Origin: an uncultured Pelagibacteraceae bacterium
GTDB lineage: Bacteria > Pseudomonadota > Alphaproteobacteria > Pelagibacterales > Pelagibacteraceae
Assembly: GCA_902597875.1 (NCBI GenBank)
Contig: CACJZK010000005.1
Span: 1 to 64,000, forward strand
DNA: 64,000 bases
Reading direction: 5' to 3'
The first letter of the stretch is position 1. The number at the start of each line of letters is the position of its first letter. Below are positions 33,529 to 42,019 of the stretch, piece after piece. A model generated the notes under the pieces. That model worked only from the letters and a program-made list of their open reading frames with translations, did not search any database and was not told where the DNA came from. Made by a program: the position numbers and the translations under genes.

Positions 33529-35375
33529 TGTTTAAAGGTGGATTTATACAAAACCTACCTAGAATATACGGTTTATATACCGGGGGCTTTTTAGTCTTCA
33601 TCATATTGATGGCTATTCTAGAACAAGGCGGAGTCTCAAAAGAAGCAATCGGAATTATGTTCGTTGCTTTCACAGTTTGCATTTATGCAGTAATTGGATG
33701 GTTATCAAGAACCGTGCAAGTTGATGCGTATTATGTAGCTGGTAGACAAGTACCAACAGTATTTAATGGAATGGCGACAGCAGCAGACTGGATGTCTGGT
33801 GCATCGTTCGTAGCATTAGCAGGTGGTGTTTACTTTGGTGGCTATGGTTACATGGCTTTCTTAGTTGGTTGGACAGGCGGTTATGTGCTTGTGTCAACTT
33901 TATTAGCACCATACCTAAGGAAATTTGGATGTTACACAGTACCTGATTTCATTGGAACAAGATACGGCGGAAACGGAGTTAGATTCTGTGCTGTATTAGT
34001 TCTAGTGTTAGCATCATTTACTTATGTGACTGCACAAATTAACGCTACTGGAACAATTGCTGCAAGAGCATTGCAAATTCCATTTGAGTTAGGTGTTTGG
34101 GTAGGACTAGTTAGTATCTTGTTATGTTCAATGTTAGGCGGAATGAGAGCTGTTACTTGGACGCAAGTTGCTCAATATATAGTACTAATCATAGCTTACT
34201 TAATTCCAGTTTTCTGGATTAGTAATAGAATAGGTGGAGGAGTATTCCCTCACTTAATGCTAGGCGATGAAGTAGCTAGAATTGGAGCACTTGAACAACA
34301 ATTTGGACTAGTTAAAAATAGTGCGGCAGATATAAAAGCAGCTGGAGTACCAGGTGGCTTAAAATCTATAGCAGTATCACACACAGGTGTACCTGAAGGT
34401 GGAATGGCTGTATGGAAATATATCTCGTTAGCAATGTGTATGATGATAGGAACTGCATCGTTACCTCATATCCTTATGAGATACTTTACAACTCCATCAG
34501 TAAAACAAGCTAGAAAATCAGTAGCATGGTCGCTATTCTTTATCTTCTTGCTTTACTCATCAGCGCCAATGCTTGCAACATTATCTAAAATTTCATTAAT
34601 GGATCCTAATTTACCTACTGGTATTATAGGAAAACCTATTAGTGCGGTTATGGCTATTGATTGGGTTCAAGCATGGTCAGCTCAGAAACAAGTTTTCATC
34701 GCTGACTTTAATGGTGATGGCATACTTCAATTAAATGAATGGTTCATGAGAACAGGTGTGGTTGTGTTAGCTACTCCTGAAGTAGCAGGATTACCTTATG
34801 TAATTTCTGGACTAGTTGCTGCTGGTGGTATGGCAGCTGCGATGTCAACTGCTGATGGATTAGTACTTGCAATTGCAAATGCTTTATCTCATGACGTTTA
34901 CTTTAAAATGGTTGACCCTAAAGCAGATGTTAGAAAGAGATTAATAGTTGCACGAGTACTATTAGTCGTTATTGGTGCCGCGGGTGCATATATTGCATCT
35001 ATGCGTATCACTAGTATCTTAGGAGCAGTTGCTTGGGCGTTTGACTTTGCTATGTCAGGTCTATTCTTCCCACTTGTACTTGGAGTATGGTGGAAGAGAG
35101 CTACAAGAGAAGGAGCTATAGCTGGAATGCTTTCAGGATTAGCTGCCGGAACAATGTACCTAGTATATGTATATCCTAAGTTTATGGGCAATACATGGCT
35201 ATCGGATATGACGGGTATCGATCACTTAAGATTTGGTATGATCGGAGCTCCAGTATGCTTAGTGGTTATGGTAATTGTAAGCTTAATGACGAAAGCACCT
35301 GATGCTGCAACACAAAGAATGGTTGAGGAAACTAGAGTACCTAGTGGAAGAGCTATTCTTGGTAAACAGCACTAA
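33528..35375 (+). CDS. Sodium:solute symporter (acetate-type) with an EF-hand-like loop
   Basis: A 615-residue SSS-family symporter with about 13 spans; AYYVAGRQVPTVFNGMATAADWMSGASF near residue 70, IGTASLPHILMRYFTTPS and GGMAAAMSTADGLVLAIANALSHD mark the family. It pairs with the DUF4212 protein, an arrangement seen for acetate/pyruvate uptake. Residues 393-404 are DFNGDGILQLNE, a complete EF-hand calcium loop with acidic or Asn residues at positions 1, 3 and 5 and Glu at 12, within an extra-long loop. G+C is higher here than around it, suggesting high expression. A strong terminator follows. Acetate is inferred from the nearby acsA. Confidence 0.9.
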   Translation: MFKGGFIQNLPRIYGLYTGGFLVFIILMAILEQGGVSKEAIGIMFVAFTVCIYAVIGWLSRTVQVDAYYVAGRQVPTVFNGMATAADWMSGASFVALAGGVYFGGYGYMAFLVGWTGGYVLVSTLLAPYLRKFGCYTVPDFIGTRYGGNGVRFCAVLVLVLASFTYVTAQINATGTIAARALQIPFELGVWVGLVSILLCSMLGGMRAVTWTQVAQYIVLIIAYLIPVFWISNRIGGGVFPHLMLGDEVARIGALEQQFGLVKNSAADIKAAGVPGGLKSIAVSHTGVPEGGMAVWKYISLAMCMMIGTASLPHILMRYFTTPSVKQARKSVAWSLFFIFLLYSSAPMLATLSKISLMDPNLPTGIIGKPISAVMAIDWVQAWSAQKQVFIADFNGDGILQLNEWFMRTGVVVLATPEVAGLPYVISGLVAAGGMAAAMSTADGLVLAIANALSHDVYFKMVDPKADVRKRLIVARVLLVVIGAAGAYIASMRITSILGAVAWAFDFAMSGLFFPLVLGVWWKRATREGAIAGMLSGLAAGTMYLVYVYPKFMGNTWLSDMTGIDHLRFGMIGAPVCLVVMVIVSLMTKAPDAATQRMVEETRVPSGRAILGKQH

Positions 35376-35394
35376 ATAACTAAATTTAAAAATT

Positions 35395-35425
35395 AAAGGG
35401 GCGATTTATTCGCCCCTTTTTTTTT
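35395..35425 (+). terminator. Intrinsic terminator after the symporter
   Basis: A ten-base-pair stem (AAAGGGGCGA, 35395-35404, with TCGCCCCTTT, 35410-35419) closes a five-base loop and runs into nine T residues (35417-35425). It lies twenty bases after the symporter stop and separates it from the next plus-strand gene. This is one of the two best terminators in the window, with GC-rich stem and full T-run. Confidence 0.92.
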
Positions 35426-35450
35426 ACCTAATAAATGTTATTGTCTCTAT

Positions 35451-35795
35451 ATGTCGATCTGGATACTTACTCTTGATTATCTCTTAGGTATAGTAATGTG
35501 GACCCTAATAGGAAGATCGGCTATGAATATTTTTCAAAGGGAGGACTCTGATTTCTTTTTTATGAGAGTTTTTGTTAAATTTACAAATCCACTCTTAAGA
35601 TTATTTGACCCAATTACTCCAAGTTTTCTACTAAGACCAATGGTTCCTCTTTATGTTGCCTGGTTTTTTTATTTATTTAGATTTTATTTGATGCCATACC
35701 TATTAGGCTATTCAGTAATGGGAATGTTATCTTTTCCTTTAGAAAGTGATATATCTAAAGAATTATATTCTATTTATAACCAATGGACCCAATAA
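35451..35795 (+). CDS. Small membrane protein, weakly YggT-like
   Basis: A 114-residue protein with two or three spans. The middle segment RVFVKFTNPLLRLFDPITPSF-LRPMVPLYVAW recalls the YggT linker (FT-P-L-P-R-P), but the match is loose and I am not sure of the family. It overlaps rpe by 13 bases, so it is probably cotranslated with it. It begins 26 bases after the strong terminator, in a fresh transcription unit. Confidence 0.62.
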   Translation: MSIWILTLDYLLGIVMWTLIGRSAMNIFQREDSDFFFMRVFVKFTNPLLRLFDPITPSFLLRPMVPLYVAWFFYLFRFYLMPYLLGYSVMGMLSFPLESDISKELYSIYNQWTQ

Positions 35796-36445
35796 TAAAA
35801 ATATCACCCTCAATCTTATCTGCTAACTTTAGTAAGTTAGGAGATGAAATTTTATCATTAGAAAATGCTGGGGCAGATTATATTCACATCGATGTAATGG
35901 ATGGACATTTTGTGCCTAACATAACAATAGGCCCGGAGGTAATTAAAAGGCTTCGTCCAGTTACAAAAAAAATATTTGATGTGCATCTTATGATCTCTCC
36001 AGTAGATAAATATGTAAAAGATTTTGCAGAGTCGGGGGCGGATATAATAACATTTCATCCAGAAGCTACTGACAACACAGATAAAACAATTGAATTAATA
36101 AAAAAATATAATAAAAAAGTTGGTATCTCTTTAAAACCTAAAACACAGGTAAGTTTAATTGAAAAGTATTTGAGTAAAATTGACTTAATATTAATTATGA
36201 GTGTTGAGCCTGGTTTTGCAGGTCAAAAATTTATGCCTGAAATCTTGCCAAAAATAAAAGATATTAAAAGCATTATAAATAAAAAAAAATTAAATATTGA
36301 TATTGAAATTGATGGAGGAATAAATTTTCAAAACTCCAGAATAGTAAAAGATGCTGGTGCAAATGTGATTGTATCAGGATCAACAATTTTTAAAGAAAAC
36401 AACGGAAATCTTAAAAAAAATATAGAATTGCTTCGTACAAATTAA
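35783..36445 (+). CDS. rpe: Ribulose-phosphate 3-epimerase
   Basis: A 220-residue TIM barrel that interconverts ribulose- and xylulose-5-phosphate in the pentose phosphate pathway. Typical segments are PSILSANFSKLGDE, IHIDVMDGHFVPNITIGP with the metal His/Asp pair, FDVHLMI, MSVEPGFAGQKF and IEIDGGI. The catalytic Asp residues are in DVMDG and EIDGGI. It is followed by the heparinase-like gene and purH, an order known in other Alphaproteobacteria. Confidence 0.94.
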   Translation: MDPIIKISPSILSANFSKLGDEILSLENAGADYIHIDVMDGHFVPNITIGPEVIKRLRPVTKKIFDVHLMISPVDKYVKDFAESGADIITFHPEATDNTDKTIELIKKYNKKVGISLKPKTQVSLIEKYLSKIDLILIMSVEPGFAGQKFMPEILPKIKDIKSIINKKKLNIDIEIDGGINFQNSRIVKDAGANVIVSGSTIFKENNGNLKKNIELLRTN

Positions 36446-36448
36446 TAA

Positions 36449-38095
36449 ATGTTTAATTTAAAAGGTATTTTTTTTTACTTTTTAGCTATAAAAATAACTT
36501 TAACCAAAACAATTAAAAGATTTTATTTCAGAACAAACTATTATTATAAATCTTTAAAATCAGAAATACCTAAACAATTTTACTTTTATCCTAACCCATT
36601 TTTATTATCTTCACTCACCAATCATCAAAATTTTTCATTTAAAATTGAAAATGTAAATTTAGAGATCTTATGGAACAAACCCACATCTATAAAAAATGAA
36701 AAAAATTTAAATAATTTTTTTTGGCTAAGTTTAATTGATAGAAAAAATGATGGAATCATCATTCAAAAGATTATTTCGAAATGGATATATAAAAATGAAA
36801 AATATAAAAAAATTATATGGGATAGTGATGTTTTGAGTAAAAGAGTTATTTCTTGGATATTAAATGCAGAAATTATTCTTAACAATACAGACAATAATTT
36901 TAAAAATCATTTCCTTCAATCTGTTATTATACAAATCAACCACTTAAAAAAAAACATTGAATTCCAAAATAATTATTCAAAAAAAATAGAAAATATTACA
37001 GCAATTTTACTCTCAGGCTTAGTCTTTAAAGAATACAGCAATAATTTTGACTTGGGTATTAAAGAGTTAGAAAGATTAGTAGAAAATTTTTTTGATATTC
37101 AAGGTTTTCCTAACAGCAGAAATCCCAACGACTTAATTAAAATTTCCAAATACTTGATATTGATTAAGGAATGTAGCAAAGATGCTCAAAATTATATTCC
37201 AGAATACTTAGACGATATCATTGAAAAAAATTTAAATTGTCTTAATTCTATTAAAACACCAAGAAATGAGACTCCTTTATTTAATGGAAATACAGAGAAC
37301 AAAATTGATAAATATTTAGAATATGTGAGAAGTTTGGATTATAAATTTAAAAAAAATAAAAATTTGATAGGAAATCTTTATATTTTAAAAAATAAAAAGC
37401 AAAACATATTTTTTGATGTAGGTGAGCCACCAAAAAAAAGTTTTTCAAACAATTATCAATCTGGTCCACTATCTTTTGAATATTATGTAAACGAAAATAA
37501 AGTTATAACCAATTGTGGATTTGGTTCACAAATATCAAAAAAAGCAGAACTACTAAGCAGACTAACTTCTGCTCAATCCACTCTTTGTATAAACGATACT
37601 TCTGTAACAAAGTTTGAGAGAAATAAATTAATAAATAGTACTTATGGTGCTTTAATCAAAAATAATTTTAAAACTTCAGATGTTAATTTTTTTGAAGAGG
37701 ATAATTCCGTAGAAGTAACTGCTTCACATAATGCTTACGAAAATCTTGGTTATATACATAAAAGAATTATTAAAATTGAAAAGAATAATGAAGATTTGCT
37801 AGGTTCAGACATATTGATTAAAAAAAGGGAAAAAACTCCAACAATAAATTATGCAATAAGATTTCACCTTTACCCTGGAATTTCAGCAATAAAAACTATT
37901 GGAGAGAAAAGTATAGTTTTGCAAATCGAAAAAAATAAATCATTAGTTTTTTCTTCAGAAAATGAAAAAATCTTAATAGAAAAAAGTATATTTTTAGGGA
38001 GAAATCAAATATTAAATAACTTCTGTATTACTATTTATGGAACGATAAATAATGAGGAAAAAAAAATAGATTGGATAATCAAGAAAAATAGTTAA
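36449..38095 (+). CDS. Heparinase II/III family protein
   Basis: A 548-residue protein with an alpha-helical N-terminal half and a C-terminal beta-rich heparinase II/III-like half. The latter shows GPLSFEYYVNENKVITNCG, a substrate-groove-like pattern around SAQSTLCINDTS, and ASHNAYENLGYIHKRIIKI. In Alphaproteobacteria a gene of this family regularly precedes purH, and its natural substrate is unknown; a polysaccharide lyase is possible. It lies three bases after rpe and abuts purH. The high Asn/Lys/Ile content reflects the AT bias. Confidence 0.78.
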   Translation: MFNLKGIFFYFLAIKITLTKTIKRFYFRTNYYYKSLKSEIPKQFYFYPNPFLLSSLTNHQNFSFKIENVNLEILWNKPTSIKNEKNLNNFFWLSLIDRKNDGIIIQKIISKWIYKNEKYKKIIWDSDVLSKRVISWILNAEIILNNTDNNFKNHFLQSVIIQINHLKKNIEFQNNYSKKIENITAILLSGLVFKEYSNNFDLGIKELERLVENFFDIQGFPNSRNPNDLIKISKYLILIKECSKDAQNYIPEYLDDIIEKNLNCLNSIKTPRNETPLFNGNTENKIDKYLEYVRSLDYKFKKNKNLIGNLYILKNKKQNIFFDVGEPPKKSFSNNYQSGPLSFEYYVNENKVITNCGFGSQISKKAELLSRLTSAQSTLCINDTSVTKFERNKLINSTYGALIKNNFKTSDVNFFEEDNSVEVTASHNAYENLGYIHKRIIKIEKNNEDLLGSDILIKKREKTPTINYAIRFHLYPGISAIKTIGEKSIVLQIEKNKSLVFSSENEKILIEKSIFLGRNQILNNFCITIYGTINNEEKKIDWIIKKNS

Positions 38096-39646
38096 ATGCT
38101 TAGAAAAGTTAAAAATGCACTAATATCAGTTTCAGACAAGGAAGATCTAAAAAAATTATTAGATGTTTTAAAGAGACACAAGATAAACATTATAAGTTCT
38201 GGTGGAACATATAAAACAATTAAAAAATTAGGTTTTAAGTGCAAAGAAGTTTCTGAATACACTGGTTTTGATGAAATGTTGGAAGGAAGAGTGAAAACTT
38301 TACACCCGAAAATCCATTCCGGAATACTTTTTAACAGGAAAAAAAGTGTTCATAAAAAACAAATGAAGAAGAAAAAATTTGAACCTATTGATCTGGTAGT
38401 GGTTAATTTTTATCCATTTAAAGATACTTTAAAAAAAACATCGAATAATAGTAAAATTATAGAGAACATAGATATTGGGGGTCCAAGCATGGTGCGAGCA
38501 GCAGCAAAAAATTATAGTGATGTAATTATAATCACTGATAAAAAAGATTATACAGAGTTTAATAAAGAATTTAAAAAATACAAAGGAAGAACAAGCTTAG
38601 CCTTTAGAGAAAGATTGGCAAGTAAAGCATTTGGTCTAACAGCATATTATGACTCTATCGTAGCAGAATGGTACAATCAAAAACTTGGCATAAAATTTCC
38701 TGAAAGAAAAACCTTTTTTGGAAAAAAAACTCATCAATTAAGATATGGTGAAAATCCTCACCAAAAAAGCTCAATTTATATAAGCGATTTTAAAAATGAC
38801 GATACCAATCTTGTACAATTAAGTGGCAAAGATTTAAGCTACAATAACTATAATGATATTTTTGCTGCGCTAGATATATTGTTTTCAGAAAAAAAATTAT
38901 CATCTACAGTTATAATTAAACACGCTAATCCGTGTGGTGTTTCCTCAAACAGCTCAGCATTGCGGTCATTTATAAATGCTCAAGCTAGCGACCCAGTAAG
39001 CGCATTTGGGGGAATTGTAGCATGTAATTTTAAAATAAATCAAAAAGTGGCTTTAGAAATTAATAAAACTTTTTTTGAGGTTATACTAGCAAAAGGATTT
39101 GATAAAACCGCCTTTAAAATACTCAAAAAAAAGAAAAATATGAGAATTATTGATATCTCAAAAGTAAATTATAAATCTGATACTGACACTAAAGTTTTTA
39201 ATAACTCTTTTCTTTTACAAGAAAGCGACAATATAGTTTTTGGAAAAAAAAAATTGAGATTTGTCACAAAAATCAAACCTTCAAAAAAGGAGATGAAAGA
39301 AGTAGAGTTTGCATTTAGAGTCTGTAAGTACGTAAAATCTAATGCAATTGTAATTGTGAAAGATAATTCAACTATAGGAATTGGAGCTGGACAACAGAAC
39401 AGGTTAGATAGCTGTAAGATTGCAACTCAAAAAGCAAAGAAATTTCAACCAAAAAAGTTGGTTAACTCTATTGCTGCTTCTGATGCTTTTTTTCCTTTTG
39501 CTGATGGGCTTAGAACTCTAATTAACTCAGGTGTAAAATTAATTATTCAACCTGGGGGTTCGATTAGAGATAAAGAAGTTATCGAGGCAGCAAACAAAGC
39601 AAAGATAAAAATGGTCTTTACTGGGACCAGACATTTTAACCACTAA
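38096..39646 (+). CDS. purH: Bifunctional AICAR transformylase / IMP cyclohydrolase
   Basis: A 516-residue enzyme for the last two steps of IMP synthesis. The N-terminal cyclohydrolase domain has ALISVSDKEDL, ISSGGTYKTIKKLG and EMLEGRVKTLHPKIHSGIL. The C-terminal transformylase domain has RYGENPHQKSS, the catalytic KHANPCG, DPVSAFGGIVA and SDAFFPFADG. The ending is FTGTRHFNH. It abuts the heparinase-like gene and is convergent with phhB. Confidence 0.95.
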   Translation: MLRKVKNALISVSDKEDLKKLLDVLKRHKINIISSGGTYKTIKKLGFKCKEVSEYTGFDEMLEGRVKTLHPKIHSGILFNRKKSVHKKQMKKKKFEPIDLVVVNFYPFKDTLKKTSNNSKIIENIDIGGPSMVRAAAKNYSDVIIITDKKDYTEFNKEFKKYKGRTSLAFRERLASKAFGLTAYYDSIVAEWYNQKLGIKFPERKTFFGKKTHQLRYGENPHQKSSIYISDFKNDDTNLVQLSGKDLSYNNYNDIFAALDILFSEKKLSSTVIIKHANPCGVSSNSSALRSFINAQASDPVSAFGGIVACNFKINQKVALEINKTFFEVILAKGFDKTAFKILKKKKNMRIIDISKVNYKSDTDTKVFNNSFLLQESDNIVFGKKKLRFVTKIKPSKKEMKEVEFAFRVCKYVKSNAIVIVKDNSTIGIGAGQQNRLDSCKIATQKAKKFQPKKLVNSIAASDAFFPFADGLRTLINSGVKLIIQPGGSIRDKEVIEAANKAKIKMVFTGTRHFNH

Positions 39647-39982
39647 TTAAATTTTATCAATTTTAGCTGCCAGTACAAAGTCACTTTCTGCCAAGCCTTT
39701 TATTGCATGAGTAGAAATTTTAATTTTTGCGTAACCCCAACCAAAATTTATATCTGGGTGATGACCTTCTGTTTCTGCTATTTTGCCAACTTTTAAAATA
39801 AATTTTTCACTTTCGAAATAATTTTTGAATTTGAAATTTTTTTCAATGTAAAAATTATTATTCTTATCTTCTAGAACATCCCAACCATCAACTTTTTTTA
39901 AATATTTATGAATTTCTTTAATATCGAATGCTGGAATACCTCCCTCGCAAGGAATACATTTTTTTTTGTGAAGTTCTTCCAT
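39647..39982 (-). CDS. phhB: Pterin-4a-carbinolamine dehydratase
   Basis: A 111-residue PCD/DCoH protein. The active-site motif EGHHPDINFGWGYAKI is present (two His plus Asp). It dehydrates 4a-hydroxytetrahydropterins. No phenylalanine hydroxylase gene lies nearby, so the pterin-recycling role or a moonlighting role is open. The first residues contain ECCIPCEGG-like KKCIPCEGGIPAF, a short Cys pair found in bacterial versions. It lies 21 bases after the tRNA-Gly gene on the same strand. Confidence 0.9.
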   Translation of the reverse strand: MEELHKKKCIPCEGGIPAFDIKEIHKYLKKVDGWDVLEDKNNNFYIEKNFKFKNYFESEKFILKVGKIAETEGHHPDINFGWGYAKIKISTHAIKGLAESDFVLAAKIDKI

Positions 39983-40003
39983 AATTTATTTTTTAACAAT
40001 AAT

Positions 40004-40078
40004 TGGAGCGGGCAAAGGGACTTGAACCCTCGACCTTCTCGTTGGCAACGAGACGCTCTACCACTGAGCTATGCCCGC
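40004..40078 (-). tRNA. tRNA-Gly (anticodon GCC)
   Basis: Read on the minus strand, a full cloverleaf can be drawn: a seven-base acceptor stem GCGGGCA/TGCCCGC, a D arm with AGTGGTA, an anticodon stem TCTCG/CGAGA around TTGCCAA (anticodon GCC), and a T arm GAGGG-TTCAAGT-CCCTT. It ends TCCA, so CCA is encoded in the gene. The length of 75 bases is normal. It stands alone with phhB 21 bases downstream. Confidence 0.96.
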
Positions 40079-40185
40079 TTATAAAAAGATTATAGTAATT
40101 GGTATTTTTATATGCAAGTAATTTAAAGCGACAAAATAATCAATCTTGTCATTGAATTTTTCTTGATTCTTTGTTTAATAAACTA

Positions 40186-40821
40186 ATGAAAGAAAAATTA
40201 CCCCAACAAATTCCCATATTCCCATTAAGTGGTGTAATTTATTTTCCAAAGACTAATCTTCCTTTAAACATATTTGAAGAAAGATACCTTCAATTAGTCG
40301 ATGATTGTATGAGATCTAATAAACTTATGGGTATGGTACAATCAAGAAGAGACTCGAAGGAAGTTTATAAAATTGGATGTTTAGGAGAAATTAGTCATTT
40401 TCAAAAAACAGAAGATGGTAGAGCTCTGATAAAATTAACAGGAATAACTAGATTTGAAATTGTTAGTGAAATTAATAATACTAAATTATATCGAGAGTTT
40501 AAAGTTGAATATAAAAAATTTTATCAAGATACTGAAAATGAAAAAATTCAAAATTATAGCGAAGACGTACTTGAAAAATTATTTGAAAAAATCCAATATT
40601 TTTTTGGAAAGAACGGATTGGCACTTAACTGGAAAGAATTCAAACTTTTAGGACAAATACAACAAATAAATACTCTAGCAATGATATCTCCTTTTTCTAA
40701 TGAGGAAAAACAAAAGCTTTTAGAAACTATGAGCCTAAATGAAAAAATTAAAATTTTATCAGAAATAATTGAATTTTATCTTTATGATAAAGATTCCGCT
40801 CTTAAAACGCCTATTCAATAA
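40186..40821 (+). CDS. Lon N-terminal (LAN) substrate-binding-domain protein
   Basis: From the ATG at 40186 the product is 211 residues. A TTG at 40171 would add MFNKL; I prefer ATG. It consists of a Lon substrate-binding (LAN/PUA-like) domain: IPIFPLSGVIYFPKTNLPLNIFE, RYLQLVDD, GCLGEISHFQ, KLTGITRFEI. No AAA or protease domain follows, so it is a stand-alone LAN protein like those of many bacteria. It may bind unfolded proteins or regulate Lon; the role is unproved. Divergent from the tRNA gene. Confidence 0.85.
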   Translation: MKEKLPQQIPIFPLSGVIYFPKTNLPLNIFEERYLQLVDDCMRSNKLMGMVQSRRDSKEVYKIGCLGEISHFQKTEDGRALIKLTGITRFEIVSEINNTKLYREFKVEYKKFYQDTENEKIQNYSEDVLEKLFEKIQYFFGKNGLALNWKEFKLLGQIQQINTLAMISPFSNEEKQKLLETMSLNEKIKILSEIIEFYLYDKDSALKTPIQ

Positions 40822-40822
40822 A

Positions 40823-41959
40823 TTAAAAAAATAAACCTTTATCAGATACAATCTGGCTCATTTTTTTTAGATTTTTATTATTACTGAAATTTTTTAATAA
40901 AGAAATTTTTATAGGATCTACAAACTTGTTTGGTTTAAAAAAACTTCTAATTAAATCATTTCCTATTCCGATTAACGTATTTTCTGGATTTCTCGTTTTA
41001 TAAAATTCTCCTAAAATATTTGAATTTTTTATCCCTAAACCTAATTCTAAATTTTTTTTTATTATAAAAGATAATTTTTTAATATCTCTTATAATTAAAT
41101 TAAATCCTTGACCAGCTATTGGATGGATAGAATGTATTCCTTGACCTAAAACTAAGATATTTTTTTTAAAATATCTAGTCTTCAGATCAAGATGTAATGG
41201 GAACATTTGTATTTTTGAAACTTTTATTTTTATTTGTTTTCCAAAAATATATCTAAGTTTATCCTGGATTAAAGCTTTCTTATCATTATTTTTGTAATCA
41301 TTAGAAAGACTCCAAACTAAAGAAAACATATTTTTTTTAATTGGTAAAATTGCTAGTGGTCCCTCACTTAAAAAATATTGACTGGCGCCTTTAAGTTTTA
41401 ACTTGTGTTGAACATTACAAGTAATTGCAAATTCTTTATAGTCCTTTTTAATAGATCTATCTCTGTTTATTTGTTTGTAAAAAATGTTTTTCCCGCCAGC
41501 ACATAATATTATTAAGTCATAAAATTTTTTTTTATTTTTGTATTTTAGGTATGAGTTAATACTGTCGATTTTGTCAATGGTGCCGTTTATAAAATTAATA
41601 TTTTTGGATGCTTTTAATTCATTTACTAAATTATTTGCAAATTTTTTATTTTCAAAAATATACATTAAATTTTTTTCTTCTTCCTTATAATTCAAAAAAT
41701 TTATGTATTGATTTTTTGTTTCATAGAATAAACTTACATTTTTACAAGGCCAAAAATAATTAAGATTGTTTTTTTTAATTAATTTTCTTAAAAATTGATA
41801 ATTACTTAGTGAGACCGCAGTTGTTCTTTTATCATTTTTTAAATTTTTATTTTTTTTTTTATAAAATAAATCTATATCTATATTTAATTCTTTTAATGTT
41901 AGGGCTGTTGTTAATCCAGCTAAACCGTCACCAACAATGCAGATTTTTTGATTTTTCAT
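40823..41959 (-). CDS. ubiH: FAD-dependent ubiquinone biosynthesis hydroxylase (UbiH/COQ6 family)
   Basis: A 378-residue class A flavin monooxygenase. The N-terminal dinucleotide site is VGDGLAGLTTALTL, and the C-terminal flavin site shows GQGIHSIHPIAGQGFNLIIRD, matching the UbiH/UbiF/UbiL group more than the GDAAH form. These enzymes hydroxylate the ring of ubiquinone precursors. Which position is modified cannot be told from sequence, so the gene symbol is tentative. It diverges from ftsK across 60 bases. Lys and Asn are very abundant. Confidence 0.83.
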   Translation of the reverse strand: MKNQKICIVGDGLAGLTTALTLKELNIDIDLFYKKKNKNLKNDKRTTAVSLSNYQFLRKLIKKNNLNYFWPCKNVSLFYETKNQYINFLNYKEEEKNLMYIFENKKFANNLVNELKASKNINFINGTIDKIDSINSYLKYKNKKKFYDLIILCAGGKNIFYKQINRDRSIKKDYKEFAITCNVQHKLKLKGASQYFLSEGPLAILPIKKNMFSLVWSLSNDYKNNDKKALIQDKLRYIFGKQIKIKVSKIQMFPLHLDLKTRYFKKNILVLGQGIHSIHPIAGQGFNLIIRDIKKLSFIIKKNLELGLGIKNSNILGEFYKTRNPENTLIGIGNDLIRSFFKPNKFVDPIKISLLKNFSNNKNLKKMSQIVSDKGLFF

Positions 41960-42019
41960 ATTTTAAAAATTTTATCAATTAAATAAAAATGATACAAAGT
42001 AAACTTAATGATTCGTTAA

